A stretch of 64,000 nucleotides of DNA from Mercurialis annua (GCF_937616625.2 NC_065571.1:27106201-27170200); one strand, 5' to 3'; positions 11,831-25,200 are shown, numbered from the stretch's first letter. The notes: generated from the letters alone by a model not told the origin. Made by a program: numbers and translations.

Positions 11831-14238
11831 AAAAGTTTATATGATTGACTTTAAATTTCAAAATGAATTTTGAAGTGCACTCTTATAAGATGATATAATT
11901 ATAGGTTGATTTTGATAAGAAAAATCAAACTTGTTGTAGCATGTCTTGATTTTGGTCTTTTAAGTAGGTCGGGCTGATTTTGCTGAATGTCATGTTTGGT
12001 TGAACTATTTTGATTAATTTTATTGTGTCTCTTCGTTTGAAGTAACACGTGAGATGAATTAATTCACGTGGTCATGGATAACTTAGCTTGTTGTATGGTC
12101 TTAATTTATGAGTAAGATCTTTGTTAGATCCCAGTTGCCTTTGTCTTCATTTTTAATTTCGATGGATTTGGTGTTTTGTTTGTGAGTCGAAATCTTTGGG
12201 TTTCGATATCGAGTAAGTGTAGGGACATTTTTTTTTTCTTGGAACGGTTGGTGGTTTCTCATTATACTGGAAAAGGATATTGTAAATTCTGACCCGAGAT
12301 GATAAATTAGTATATTAAATATGCTGGTGTTTTTCATTAAGTTGATTCGGTGTGATGCGAGAACTGGTGGTAAGTTTTGTAAAAATGTATGTGATCTGTT
12401 GTTTTCTCTGAATTAAGTTTCTGTTTATTTGGAGTTTTATTGGATATTACTTTATGCTTATGCATTTTAGTGGAGATATTGTTTTGAATTATTTTGATGG
12501 TATCGTATGACTCAGTAGATTGTAAGTATGGAATTGAAGGAATATTTTAAGGTTGCGTGCGAAAATTTAGTTGTGCGAAGTGCGGTATATAGTTATATGT
12601 AGATTAGAAAACTTTGGTGGAAAATTTACGATTTTGTTTAGAGGATTGTTAGATTAAGGGATTTGGTTATACTCCATTTAAGTTTTTTACACTGTAATTT
12701 TAAAAGTAAGTTGTTTATTCAAATATTTTGGTATATTGATATAAAGGTATTTTCGTAAATAAAGAGATATGCATTACTAAATTTTTGCGTTAGGTGGAAA
12801 GAAAGCAATTTTGTCAAATTTGATTCAAAAGAAATAATTAATATTTCGGTTGAACGATTCTTCAAATCGTGTTTTTGTTTGAGAGTAAGACTTAAGAACG
12901 ACTTAAATTTTGGATATTTTGAAACTTCAATGTGTATTTTGAATACGAAAGATTTTTCCACGGTTTGATTTTTACGAAAAAGGATAAATAATTTTAGCAA
13001 GTTTGATTTAAAGATAACATAAGTTTTGTCAGTTGATTTGTTTCATAAATTTGCAAACTTATTAAAAAGTAAGGGAAATCTGCAAATTTAAAAATGCAAA
13101 TATTTTGAAAATTTTCAGGGATTTACAAAACTGATGGTTTTCCAATGGTAAAGGTACTTCGATTTTGATATATAAAAGGAAGTGTAAAATGTTAAGCCTT
13201 TTAAATAAAAAAAAATTGTGAAAACTATGAATATAAAATGTTCTACGTATTATAAAATTTTATACTTCCATAAGTTTGGTTTTGAGCATAACTAAAAATC
13301 CGGTCGGGGTAAATTGGTCGGGGTGACTTTTTGTTGTATACGAGGTTGTAGTCAGTTAATGGAATCATTTGGAGAAATTAAATTTAGTTATATATGGGCT
13401 AGTTGATTTGAAAAATCGATGATCGTGTTGGTGAGTTTCGACAACAAAGTTGGTTGGTCGACACTGTAGATTAATGGTTTAATTGTTGAGAGTTTTGATA
13501 TTGTTTTGTTCGGATATTTAATCTTTTTGTATGAAATAAAGTTAAGTTCGTGAGACATAGTTAGGATGTAAGTTGATGATTAGATACTTAGATTATTACG
13601 ACCTATTTAATTTTTGAATGATTGGAGGAATAACTAGAATTGAGATTTTGTTGCTAATCTGGATATTCTGTTATCATGAGTTAAGTATACGTATTCTTTT
13701 GTATAGCGATAAGAGTTTTGTGTTTATGATTCACGAAGTTAATGGTATTATCAAAATTGGTGTTAATCGTTGGACCAAACGATTCAAATAGTGGTTGTTT
13801 TTGATAAAAATATTATTTAGTTGTTGTGGAGTATTCTTATCGATTGCTTTGGGTGCCGAGCTCATTATAAGTGGATAAGTGAGTAGGAGTGTTGTAGAAT
13901 GTAAGATGATATCAGATGGTGTTTTCAGTTTTCCTATTTGAGACGATAGAGTTTGGAATTGTAAAAACTATAATTGAGCTTAGGCCTTGTTTTTGCATCT
14001 TGATAATGTGGAGTTAGCAATCATATAGATTTAAGTTAGTTTTGAAAGCCAACTTTTTAAAGAGTATTTCTGGCTCTCAATTGGATAACTGTTGATTATT
14101 CACATTATGTTGATTGAGTGATCGTTGGGGCACTAAGTTGTTAGAATCAGAATTTTGCGCATAAGTGTGTTGTGACCGTTTGCGAGTCAGTTTCAGATTT
14201 AAAAATTTGAGGTCGAGTTTTTCATAGGTTAGGGAGAA

Positions 14239-15137
14239 TGTAATACCCCGTATGTTTTCGGCGTGTTTCGTCTTGTGTTGACCTTCCCGAGTGGAAAATT
14301 TTGTTTGGAGTTATAATTGCGAGAGATTCGAGGTTTCGTTCTAGATTATTTTACGTTTTTCAGTCAAAGCTTTAGTGGGAGAGTTTGTTTTCTCTCGTTG
14401 ATGTCACCTAAATATGGTGTTATCATTTATGTCAAGTGAAAGTTAGTGTTATTACTTTTATGGCCATTTGAGATTGTTTAGTGTATGAGTTGTAGTATTG
14501 AGTTATTGTTCGAGAAACAACCTGTTGAGTTTTGCTTACGCAAGCGTTTAAGTCGTTAAGCACAGAATTACTATGTGGATTGTGGTGCCATTTTTAGCAT
14601 GTTTGTTATTCTAGATTTTATCGAACACTCTGGGTGCGTGTTGCTAATTGTTGACTAGTTAAGTAATGTTGAGTTCCGTTACTTTTCAAATTTCATGTTG
14701 TTATCAAATGAATTTTCAGATTTTAAACATTGGTTTATATTGGGGTTTCTTTGGTTCGGATTTGACTTGGGTCGCCCGACACGTGATCTAAGCTTGGAAG
14801 TCTTGGTTGACTCGGTTAAGTACCATTTCGTTTTCTTTTAAGTTGTTTTACCAAATGGTTTGAAAAGGTTTCCAGATTATATTTTCAAATGGAACTCGAT
14901 CGGGCTTAACTGTTGAATGGTTTTGGTTTTATTGGTTACTTGGTTGAGAAATGTTCTTAAGAGACGGAGTTCGTTGCGCAGAATTATTATTATTGTTGTC
15001 CTTAATTACCTTGGGTATCTAGTTCGTGAGTTTTACGATGGTTATGTGCATTTTGTATGTAATTTTATGTTGTGTATTACGTTGGTCGTTTTTGTGTTCT
15101 AAATTCGAGGACGAATTTTTTAATAAGTTGGGGAGAA
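14239..15137 (+). repeat. Relic LTR start and partial LTR inside the internal region
   Basis: At 14229-14250 the sequence reads TTAGGGAGAA then TGTAATACCCCGTA, the same purine-tract-plus-LTR-start layout as the true boundary at 15126-15147 (AGTTGGGGAGAA then TGTAATATCCCGTA). A GAGGTCGAG run upstream parallels the GAGGACGAA upstream of the real boundary. Downstream, GTTGAGTTCC (about 14668), ATCAAATG, GACTTGGGTCGCC (14764), GACTCGGTTAAG and GGAACTCGAT follow the order of the LTR at 9370-9610. It looks like a diverged, shortened LTR from an older nested or rearranged copy. A 61-codon frame at 14917-15102 in it is not recognisable. Confidence 0.6.
15126..15137 (+). other. Polypurine tract
   Basis: AGTTGGGGAGAA abuts the TG of the right LTR and is preceded by TTCGAGGACGAATTTTTT at 15103-15120. 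A purine-rich run at this place primes plus-strand DNA synthesis in LTR retrotransposons. The pre-tract motif is one often seen just before the 3' LTR of plant chromoviruses. Confidence 0.85.
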
Positions 15138-17927
15138 TGTAATATCCCGTATTTTTTTAAATTATTTTTTTAAAATTTTAATTATAATTTTTGCATTCCG
15201 TCAAGTTTTAGATAATTTATTATTATTATTTAATTTTATTTGAGTCGTTCGTTGATTCGGTTGTGATTCGATTCGTGTTCGGTTTGTATTATTAAATTTT
15301 GGCGTATGCATATTATTTGTATAAATAAATAATATAAATTATGAATGCATAGAATCCATGCATGCATAAATTAAAAAAAACCCATGCCTTATTGTTTTGT
15401 TATCCACGTGACTTTGGCCCATTTTTCTTTTATTAGTAACATGAGAGGCCCATTCCTTTATCTTCATAGAAAGTCCAATACAAATTGTTACAGACTCATC
15501 TTCTTCTTCTTTTTATATGCTTCTGTGTCATCATTTTTTTTCGTTTGTATTTCTTTCGTTTCTTAAATAAAACCCTAGCCGTCAAACACTCTAAACTCAT
15601 CTGCGACGTATCATTCTTCGTTCCATTCGTTCAATCCGGTAAGGAATCGTCTGCACTTTTCTTGTTATTATTCGATATCGTAATATCGTTCTTAACTCGT
15701 GCTTTTATTATTCTAGCATAAATCTGAAGTTTCTTACGACGTTTCGTCCTTATTCTTCGACCTCGTTAATCCCCACGTGTTGGAATTGAATTGGGTGCGT
15801 AAATCTTATTCGTTTAATTGCCGCTACGGTTCATCGATTCATTGTTATATTGTTGCCATTATATAGTTGCCGAATTCTGTCCATTGTTGTAGTCATGACT
15901 CTTGTATAGTTTATGATTATTATATCATGTATTTAGTTGTTAATTGGTTTACTGTTGATCGTTTCCACTGTTTGTTCTTTGCTTTCATAATTGTGGTTAA
16001 GCATTCTTCACTTTATGGTTACTGTTGGGGTTTTAAATTCAAATTGTTTGGTTATGGTTGTTAATATTGATAGGCTAAGTGACGTGATTTGAGTAGAGAC
16101 CAAGAATTTGAATTGTTATTATCAGTTGGGTTTTCCTTTTTATTTTTATTTCACAATTGGCTAAAAGGATTGATAATGGCGGCAACTGGTGGAGTTTATA
16201 TTGATTCTTTCTTATTCAAATTGCTTTGGATTTTAATTGTTGGCAATATGGATTTTTGTCAATTTTGATGCTTGGCTTCTATTACTATTTCTATTTGATT
16301 ACTCATTTTTATCATTCTTAATAAATTGATCATTATTCTTTCAAATCTAAAAATAATGTTAGTTTTATTTATTATTTAATTTATGTTGATATTTATAAAC
16401 GGAAAGTGATAATTATATTTTTAATCAATAATTTATAATTACTTGGGTAATTATTATATTTGGATTTATTGACTAGACGTGTCAATTTGACGTTATAATT
16501 TTAGAACGTTCTCTTAATTTATTTTAATTAAGTAAATTGTTAGTAACTATTGGTTACTTGCGTTTTAAGTTATTGAGTTCCATTTTAAACATTAATTTAG
16601 TATTTTATCAAATGGTTATTTTTTTTTATAAACTGTGGTTTATTATTTTGGATAATTGTGTGGGTCGGGTTAGACTTGGGTCGCCTGACATTTTGAGGTT
16701 AGCTTGGTAGTTATCAGTAACTCGGCTAACCCATTATATGGAATTTAAATTAATTTATTATTTAAATAATATTTTCTGAAACGGATTTTAAAGCGGGAAC
16801 TCAATAGACTCGATTTGTTATGGCATTTTAATTTGTCTGAGTATTGTGTTTACTCTGTGTGATTTTACCTGACTTGTTGTTTGTGCTAGTCCTATGTGGT
16901 GTCTAGATTCTCTAGAGTTAGGGTCTGTTTTTAATTTATAATTATTACCTTGTCTAGACCCGTCGACTGTTCGTACTTCAGAGGCGAACCAGAGTTAGAT
17001 TGCTTGTCAGTTTCACGTGGAATAGCAAGTAGTGAGTTTATATCTCTATTTACCTCTTTATTAAGCAACAATTATATTTTGTATATATGTATATGTATAA
17101 ACAGCTTTCGAACTGTTTTCGGCATTGTGGATTTGATTTGGAACGTGCTACTCGATGGGCATCATCGGGACTGCGTGCGCACCGGTAATGATTATGGTAT
17201 TAAGGTAGGTTTGAGATACGTCTCACCTTAGTGAGGGCACCGGTGGAAGATACGTTTCCTGGGCTCACTATTTATTAAGTGATAGTCGGGGATCGGTTAT
17301 TGAGATACGTCTCACCGACACGACAATGGATTTAGAATTGTGGTTTAGGGTTTCATTGATAATCCATAATGAAAATGTTTTATTAAACATTTTAAAGGTT
17401 TTTAACTTAATAAATGTAAATGGTTATATAAACTCTACTCAGTAAATCTGACCCCGTTGTTTTCCCAAATTTTCCAGGTTTATGATTTGAGCATTGGTCG
17501 ATCTCCGTTTCTTCATTTTCGGAGGTTCCTTATTTTATTTTTCAGAATAAAAGAGTCGAACTGTTTTAAACTCTTAGACCGCAGTAGTAGTATTAGATTA
17601 TTTATGATTAGTCTTTTATTATATTTTAGACTGTTGATTGTTGGTGATTACTTTATCGCTTTTAGCATGATTACAGTAATTATGGTATTTATATTATATT
17701 GCCATACTGTTGGAGTTATAATTTCAGATAAGTATACTTTGAATATATGTTGCTTATTGTACTGCTAGACTAGGCTAAAGTCTCGGTTGCCCCCGAGCAT
17801 GTGGTTTTCTGCAGGTACATTGTTTTAAATGATATAAGTTGGTTATCCGCAAGGCTAGCTACGGGTTTTGGTACAACCATACCCATACCCTAGCGCCGGT
17901 CACGATTCATGAAAATGGGTCGTGACA
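15138..17927 (+). repeat. Right (3') LTR, 2,790 bp
   Basis: Near-identical to 7932-10723. Differences seen include one T fewer in two homopolymer runs (near 7950 and 8330 of the left copy) and about 13 substitutions, for example A to G at the equivalent of 8460 and G to A at that of 9538. Ends GGGTCGTGACA followed by the right target duplicate. Confidence 0.95.
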
Positions 17928-17932
17928 GTTAC
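17928..17932. repeat. Right 5-bp target-site duplication (GTTAC)
   Basis: GTTAC immediately after the terminal CA of the right LTR, identical to 7927-7931. The satellite monomer resumes in register from here. Confidence 0.97.
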
Positions 17933-19297
17933 AAAACAAATCCAAACGTTTCACCTTTTTAGTGATTGAAGCCAAAAGTTTACAAACGTTTAGAAACAAA
18001 TCTAAACGTTTTGAAACAAATACAAACGTTTAAAACGTTACGAAACAAATCCACACATTTTTAGCGATATAAGCCGATCGTTTAGAAAGGTTACGAAAAA
18101 AAACCAAAAGCTTTCACCTTACTAGCGATTGAACCCAAACATTTACAAACGTTACGAAACAAATCCAAATGTTTCACATTTTTAGTGATTTAAGCCAAAC
18201 GTTTACAAACGTTACGAAACAAATCCAAACGTTTCACCTTTTTGGTGTTTGAAGCCAAACGTTTATTAATGTTACTAAACAAATCCAAACGTATAAAACG
18301 TTACAATACAAATCCACACCTTTTAAGCGATTTAAGCCAGACGTTTACAAACATTACGAAAAAAAATCCAAACGTTTCACCTTTTTAGGGATTAAAGCCA
18401 AACAGTTAGAAACGTTTCGTAACAAATCCAAACATTTCAAAACAAATCCAAACGTTTAAAACATTACGAAACAAATCCACATCTTTTTAGCAATTTAAGC
18501 CGAACGTTTACAAAACATATGAAACAAAACCAAACGTTTCACCTTTTTAGCAATTTAAGCCAAACATTTACAAAAGTTACAGAACAAATCTAAAAGTTTT
18601 CCCTATTTAGCGATTTAAGCCAAACATTTACAAACGTTAGGAAACGAATCCAAGCATTTGAACTTTTTAGAATTTTAAGCCAAATGTTTACAAACGTTAC
18701 GAAATAAATCAAAGCATCTCACCTTTTAAGAAATTTAAACCAAACGTTTAAAACGTTACGAAACAAATCCAAATGTTTCAAATTTTTAGCAATTTAAGCC
18801 AACCGTTTACAAAAACTACGAAACAATTCCAAACGTTTCCCATTTTTAGCAATTTAAGCCGAACGTTTACAAACTTTACAAAACAAATCCATATGTTTCA
18901 CCTTTTTAGCGATTTAAGCCAAACTCTTACAATCATTACGAAGCAAATCTAAATGTTTCACCTTTTTAGAGATTTAAGCCAAATGTTTACAAATGTTATG
19001 AAACAAAACAAAACGTTTAAAATGTTACGAAACAAATGCACACCTTTTTAGCGATTAATGCCGAACGTTTACAAAGGTTACGAAACAAAACCAAATGTTT
19101 CACCTTTTTAGCGATTCAAGCCAAATGTTTACAAACGTTACGAAACAAATCCAAACGTTTTACCTTTTTAGTGATTGATGTCAAACGTTTAAAAAGTTTT
19201 GAAACAAATCCAAACGCTTTGAAACAAATCCAAATGTTTAAAATGTTACGAAACAAATCCACACCTTTTTAGCAATTTAAGCCGAACGTTTACAAAC
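17928..19297 (+). repeat. 1.37-kb higher-order repeat, unit 2
   Basis: Runs 1,370 bp with the same ordered monomer variants as unit 1 (6557-7931). The frame beginning at 19036 in this unit is a positional match of those at 7665, 20406 and 22196; this reflects repeat identity, not a gene. Differences from unit 3 are scattered single bases. Confidence 0.92.
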
Positions 19298-20667
19298 GTT
19301 ACAAAACAAATCCAAACGTTTCACCTTTTTAGTGATTGAAGCCAAAAGTTTACAAACGTTTCGAAACAAGTCTAAACGTTTTGAAACAAATACAATTGTT
19401 TAAAACGTTACGAAACAAATCCACACATTTTTGGCGATATAAGCCGATCGTTTAGAAAGGTTACGAAAAAAAACCAAAAGCTTTCACCTTACTAGCGATT
19501 GAACCCAAACATTTACAAACGTTACGAAACAAATCCAAATGTTTCACATTTTTAGTGATTTACGCCAAACGTTTACAAACGTTACGAAACAAATCCTAAC
19601 GTTTCACCTTTTTGGTGTTTGAAGCCAAACGTTTATTAATGTTACTAAACAAATCCAAACGTATAAAACGTTACTAAACAAATCCACACCTTTTAAGCGA
19701 TTTAAGCCAGACGTTTACAAACATTACGAAAAAAAATCCAAACGTTTCACCTTTTTAGGGATTGAAGCCAAACAGTTAGAAACGTTTCGAAACAAATCCA
19801 AACATTTCAAAACAAATCCAAACGTTTAAAACATTACGAAACAAATCCACATCTTTTTAGCAATTTAAGCCGAACGTTTACAAAACTTATGAAACAAAAC
19901 CAAACGTTTCACCTTTTTAGCAATTTAAGCCAAACGTTTAAAAAAGTTACAGAAGAAATCTAAAAGTTTCCCCTATTTAGCGATTTAAGCCAAACATTTA
20001 CAAACGTTAGGAAACAAATCCAAGCATTTCAACTTTTTAGAATTTTAAGCCAAATGTTTACAAACGTTACGAAATAAATCCAAGCATCTCACCTTTTAAG
20101 AAATTTAAACCAAACGTTTAAAACGTCACGAAACAAATCCAAACGTTTCAAATTTTTAGCAATTTAAGCCAAACGTTTACAAAAACTACGAAACAATTCC
20201 AAACGTTTCCCATTTTTAGCAATTTAAGCCGAACGTTTACAAACTTTACAAAACAAATCCATATGTTTCACCTTTTTAGCGATTTAAGCCAAACTCTTAC
20301 AATCATTACGAAGCAAATCCAAATGTTTCACCTTTTTAGAGATTTAAGGCAAATGTTTACAAATGTTATGAAACAAAACTAAACGTTTAAAATGTTACGA
20401 AACAAATGCACACCTTTTTAGCGATTAATGCCGAACGTTTACAAAGGTTACGAAACAAAACCAAATGTTTCACCTTTTTAGCGATTCAAGCCAAATGTTT
20501 ACAAACGTTACGAAACAAATCCAAACGTTTCACCTTTTTAGTGATTGATGTCAAACGTTTAAAACGTTTCGAAACAAATCCAAACGCTTTGAAACAAATC
20601 CAAATGTTTAAAACGTTACGAAACAAATCCACACCTTTTTAGCAATTTAAGCCGAACGTTTACAAAC
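19298..20667 (+). repeat. 1.37-kb higher-order repeat, unit 3
   Basis: Exactly 1,370 bp from GTTACAAAAC to GTTACAAAAC, the same length as unit 2, with only scattered substitutions. Equal length and high identity point to amplification of the whole unit by unequal exchange. Confidence 0.93.
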
Positions 20668-22290
20668 GTTACAAAACAAATCCAAACGTTTCACCTTTTT
20701 AGTGATTGAAGCCAAAAGTTTACAAACGTTTAGAAACAAATCTAAACGTTTTGAAACAAATACAAACGTTTAAAACGTTACGAAACAAATCCACACATTT
20801 TTAGCGATATAAGCCGATCGTTTAGAAAGGTTACGAAAAAAAACCAAAAGCTTTCACCTTACTAGCGATTGAACCCAAACATTTACAAACGTTACGAAAA
20901 AAATCCAAATGTTTCACATTTTTAGTGATTTAAGCCAAACGTTTACAAACGTTACGAAACAAATCCAAACGTTTCACCTTTTTGGTGTTTGAAGCCAAAC
21001 GTTTATTAATGTTACTAAACAAATCCAAACGTATAAAACGTTACAAAACAAATCCACACCTTTTAAGCGATTTAAGCCAGACGTTTACAAACATTACGAA
21101 AAAAAATCCAAACGTTTCACCTTTTTAGGGATTGAAGCCAAACAGTTAGAAACGTTTCGAAACAAATCCAAACATTTCAAAACAAATCCAAACGTTTAAA
21201 ACATTAAGAAACAAATCCACATCTTTTTAGCAATTTAAGCCGAACGTTTACAAAACTTATGAAACAAAACCAAACGTTTCACCTTTTTAGCAATTTAAGC
21301 CAAACGTTTACAAAAGTTACAGAACAAATCTAAAAGTTTCCCCTATTTAGCGATTTAAGCCAAACATTTACAAACGTTAGGAAACGAATCCAAGCATTTG
21401 AACTTTTTAGAATTTTAAGCCAAATGTTTACAAACGTTACGAAATAAATCAAAGCATCTCACCTTTTAAGAAATTTAAACCAAACGTTTAAAACGTTACG
21501 AAACAAATCCAAACGTTTCAAATTTTTAGCAATTTAAGCCAACCGTTTACAAAAACTACGAAACAATTCCAAACGTTTCCCATTTTTAGCAATTTAAGCC
21601 GAACGTTTACAAACGTTATGAAACAAAACCAAACGTTTAAAACATTAAGAAACAAATCCACATCTTTTTAGCAATTTAAGCCGAACGTTTACAAAACTTA
21701 TGAAACAAAACCAAACGTTTCACCTTTTTAGCAATTTAAGCCAAACGTTTACAAAAGTTACAGAACAAATCTAAAAGTTTCCCCTATTTAGCGATTTAAG
21801 CCAAACATTTACAAACGTTAGGAAACGAATCCAAGCATTTCAACTTTTTAGAATTTTAAGCCAAATGTTTACAAACGTTACGAAATAAATCAAAGCATCT
21901 CACCTTTTAAGAAATTTAAACCAAACGTTTAAAACGTTACGAAACAAATCCAAACGTTTCCCATTTTTAGCAATTTAAGCCAACCGTTTACAAAAACTAC
22001 GAAACAATTCCAAACGTTTCCCATTTTTACAAACTTTACAAAACAAATCCATATGTTTCACCTTTTTAGCGATTTAAGCCAAACTCTTACAATCATTACG
22101 AAGCAAATCCAAATGTTTCACCTTTTTAGAGATTTAAGCCAAATGTTTACAAATGTTATGAAACAAAACAAAACGTTTAAAATGTTACGAAACAAATGCA
22201 CACCTTTTTAGCGATTAATGCCGAACGTTTACAAAGGTTACGAAACAAAACCAAATGTTTCACCTTTTTAGCGATTCAAGCCAAATGTTT
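20668..22290 (+). repeat. 1.37-kb higher-order repeat, unit 4, with internal duplication
   Basis: Follows units 2-3 up to about 21620. A stretch starting with AACATTAAGAAACAAATCC at about 21200 then recurs at about 21641, giving an extra copy of roughly 440 bp. A short ~21-bp deletion follows near 22030, leaving the unit about 420 bp longer overall. The order of variants resumes through GCGATTAATGCC and then diverges from the other units near 22290, so the 3' edge is approximate. Confidence 0.85.
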
Positions 22291-25200
22291 ACAATCGTTA
22301 CGAAACAAATCCAAACCTTTCACCTTTTTAGCGATTTCAGCCAAACGTATACAAACATTCCGAAACAAATACAAGCCTTTCAGCTTTTTAGTGATTTAAG
22401 CCAAACGTTTACAAACGTTACGAAATAAATCCAAACATTTCACCTTTTTAGCGATTTAAGCCGAACGTTTCACCTTTTTAGCGATTTAAAACAAACATTT
22501 ACAAACGTTACGAAACAAAACCAATCATTTAAGACGTTACGAAACAAATCATAACGTTTACAAACATTACGAAATAAAACCAAACGTTTCACCTTTTTAG
22601 CGATTTAAGCCAAACGTTTACAGACTTTACGAAACAAAACCAAACGTTTAAAATGTTACGAAACAAACGTTTCGAAACAAATCCAAACGTTTACAAACGT
22701 TACAAAACAAAATCAAACGTCTCACCTTTTTAGTTATATAAGCCAAAAATTTACAAACGTTACGAAACAAATCCAAACGTTTTACCTTTTTCGTGATTGA
22801 AGCCAAACTTTTACAAACTATACGAAACAAATCGAAACGTTAAAAACATTACGATACAAATCCACACCTTTTTAGTGATTTAAGCCAAATGTTTACAAAC
22901 GTTACGAAACAAATCCAAACGTTTCACCTTTTTAGTGATTGAAGCCAAAAGTTTACAAGCGTTTCGTAACAAATCCAAACGTTTCGAAACAAATCCAAAT
23001 GTTTAAAACGTTACGAAAAAATCCACACCTTTTTAGCGATTTAAGCCGAACGTTTACAAAGTTTACGAAACAAAACCAAAAGGTTTCACCTTTTTAGCGA
23101 TTGAACCTAAACGTTTACAAACCTTACGAAACTAATCCAAACGTTTCACATTTTTAGTGATTTTATCCAAGCGTTTACAAACGATACGAAACAAATCCAA
23201 ACGTTTCACCTTTTTAGTGATTGAAGCCAAACGTTTACAAATGTTACGAAACAAATCCAAACGTTTCGAAACAAATCCAAACGTATAAAACGTTACGAAA
23301 CAAATCCACACCTTTTTAGCAATTTAGGCCGAACGTTTACAAACGTTACGAAACAAATCCAAAAGTTTCCCCTTTTTAGTGATTCAAGCCAAACGTTTAC
23401 AAACGTTTGGAAACAAATCCAAACGTTTAAAACGCTACGAAAAAAATCCACACCTTTTTAGCGATTTAAGCCGAACGTTTAAAAAGGTTACGAAACAAAA
23501 CCAAACGTTTCACCTTTTTAGCGATTTAAGCTAAACGTTTACAAAAGTTACGAAAAATATCCAAACGTTTCATCTTTTTAGCGATTTAAGCCAAACGTTA
23601 CGAAACAAATCCAAGCGTTTGAACTTTTTAACAATTTAAGCCAAATGTTTACAAACGTTACGAAACAAATCCAAGTGTTTTACCTTTTTAGTAATTTAAA
23701 CCAAACGTTTAAAGTGTTACGAAACAAATCCAAACATTTCAAATTTTTAGCAATTTAAGCCAAACGTTTAAAAATGTTACGAAACAATTCCAAACGTTTC
23801 CCCTTTTTTAGCGATTTAAGTCAACTGTTTACAAACGTTACAAAACAAATCCAAACGTTTCACCTCTTTAGAGATTTAAGCCAAACGTTTACAAACATTA
23901 CGATACAAATCCAAATGTTTCACATTTTTAGCGATTTAACCCAAACGTTTACAAACGTTACGAAACAAAACCAAACATTTAAAACGTTACGAAACAAATC
24001 CAAACGTTTCTCATGTTTAGCGATTTAAGCCAAATGTTTACAAAAGTTACGAAACAAATCCAAACGTTTCACCTTTTTAGTGATTGATGCCAAACGTTTA
24101 AAACGTTTCGAAACAAATCCAAACGATTCAAACAAATTCAAATGTTTAAAACGTTATGAAATAAGTCCACACCTTTTTTGCAATTTAAGCCGAACGTTTA
24201 CAAACGTTACAAATCAAATCCAAACGTTTCATCTTTTTAGTGATTGAAGCCAAAAGTTTACAAACGCTTCAAAACAAATCTAAACGTTTCGAAACAAATC
24301 CACACATTTTTAGCGATATAAGCCGAACGTTTACAAAGGTTACGAAACAACACCAAAAGCTTTCACCTTATTAGCGATTGAACCCAAACGTTTACAAACG
24401 TTACTAAACAAATCCAAACGTTTCACCTTTTTAGTGATTGAAGCCAAACGTTTATAAATGTTACGAAACAAATCCAAACATATAAAACGTTACGAAACAA
24501 ATCCACACCTTTTTAGCGATTTAAGCCAGACGTTTACAAACGTTACGAAACAAATCCAAACGTTTCACCTTTTTAGGGATTGAAGCCAAACGGTTACAAA
24601 CGTTTCGAAACAAATCCAAACATTTCAAAACAAATCCAAATGTTTAAAACATTACGAAACAAATACACACCTTTTTAGTAATTTAAGCCGAACGTTTACA
24701 AAGGTTACGAAACAAAACCAAACGTTTCACATTTTTAGCAATTTAAGCCAAACGTTTACAAACGTTACGAAACAAATCCAAATGTTTCCCCTATTTAGCG
24801 ATTTAAGACAAACGTTTACAAACATTAGGAAACAAATCCAAGGATTCCAACTTTTTAGCAATTTAAGCCAAATGTTTACAAACGTTACGAAACAAATCCA
24901 AGCGTTTAACCTTTTAAGAAATTTAAACCAAAGGTTTACAACGTTACGAAACAAATCCAAACGTTTCACATTTTTAGCAATTTAAGCCAAACGTTTTTAG
25001 CGATTTAAGCCGAACATTTGCAAACGTTACAAAACAAATCCATATGTTTCACCTTTTTAGCGATTTAAGCCAAACATTTACAATCATTACGAAACAAATC
25101 CAAATGTTTCGCCTTTTTAGCAATTTAAGCCAAATGTTTACAAATGTTACGAAACAAAACAAAACGTTTAAAATGTTACGAAACAAATCCACACCTTTTT

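Larger units (their letters stand above)
10724..15137 (+). other. Internal region of the LTR retrotransposon, no intact proteins
   Basis: About 4.4 kb between the LTRs. The plus strand is rich in T and G and poor in C. Stops are frequent in all frames. I looked for reverse-transcriptase (YxDD), integrase and zinc-knuckle signatures and saw none. Two stretches (11650-11830 and 14239-15137) resemble diverged pieces of the element's own LTR and have their own entries. The remainder (about 10750-11640 and 11830-14238) has no feature I can name. The region is either heavily decayed coding sequence or a non-coding cargo, as in large retrotransposon derivatives. Confidence 0.7.
7932..17927 (+). mobile_element. 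Complete LTR retrotransposon, non-autonomous, Ty3/gypsy chromovirus-like
   Basis: A 9,996-bp element bounded by long LTRs (TG...CA), flanked by the 5-bp duplication GTTAC. In order it holds the left LTR (7932-10723), a primer-binding site matching initiator tRNA-Met (10728-10739), an internal region of 4,414 bp, a purine tract (15126-15137) and the right LTR (15138-17927). The layout and the pre-LTR motif TTCGAGGACGAATTTTTT are typical of plant Ty3/gypsy elements of the Tekay/Del type. The family call is from memory of those elements and is tentative. I see no gag, protease, reverse transcriptase, RNase H, integrase or chromodomain; the longest internal frames are under 100 codons. It must have moved using proteins from another element. 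By eye the LTRs differ by about 13 substitutions and two 1-bp homopolymer indels, so insertion was recent. Confidence 0.93.

Noticed and set aside
11143..13000. Minus-strand frames of 63-93 codons in the retrotransposon body
   Set aside because: Lys/Asn/Phe-rich translations of AT-rich DNA with no known motif, and antisense to the element.
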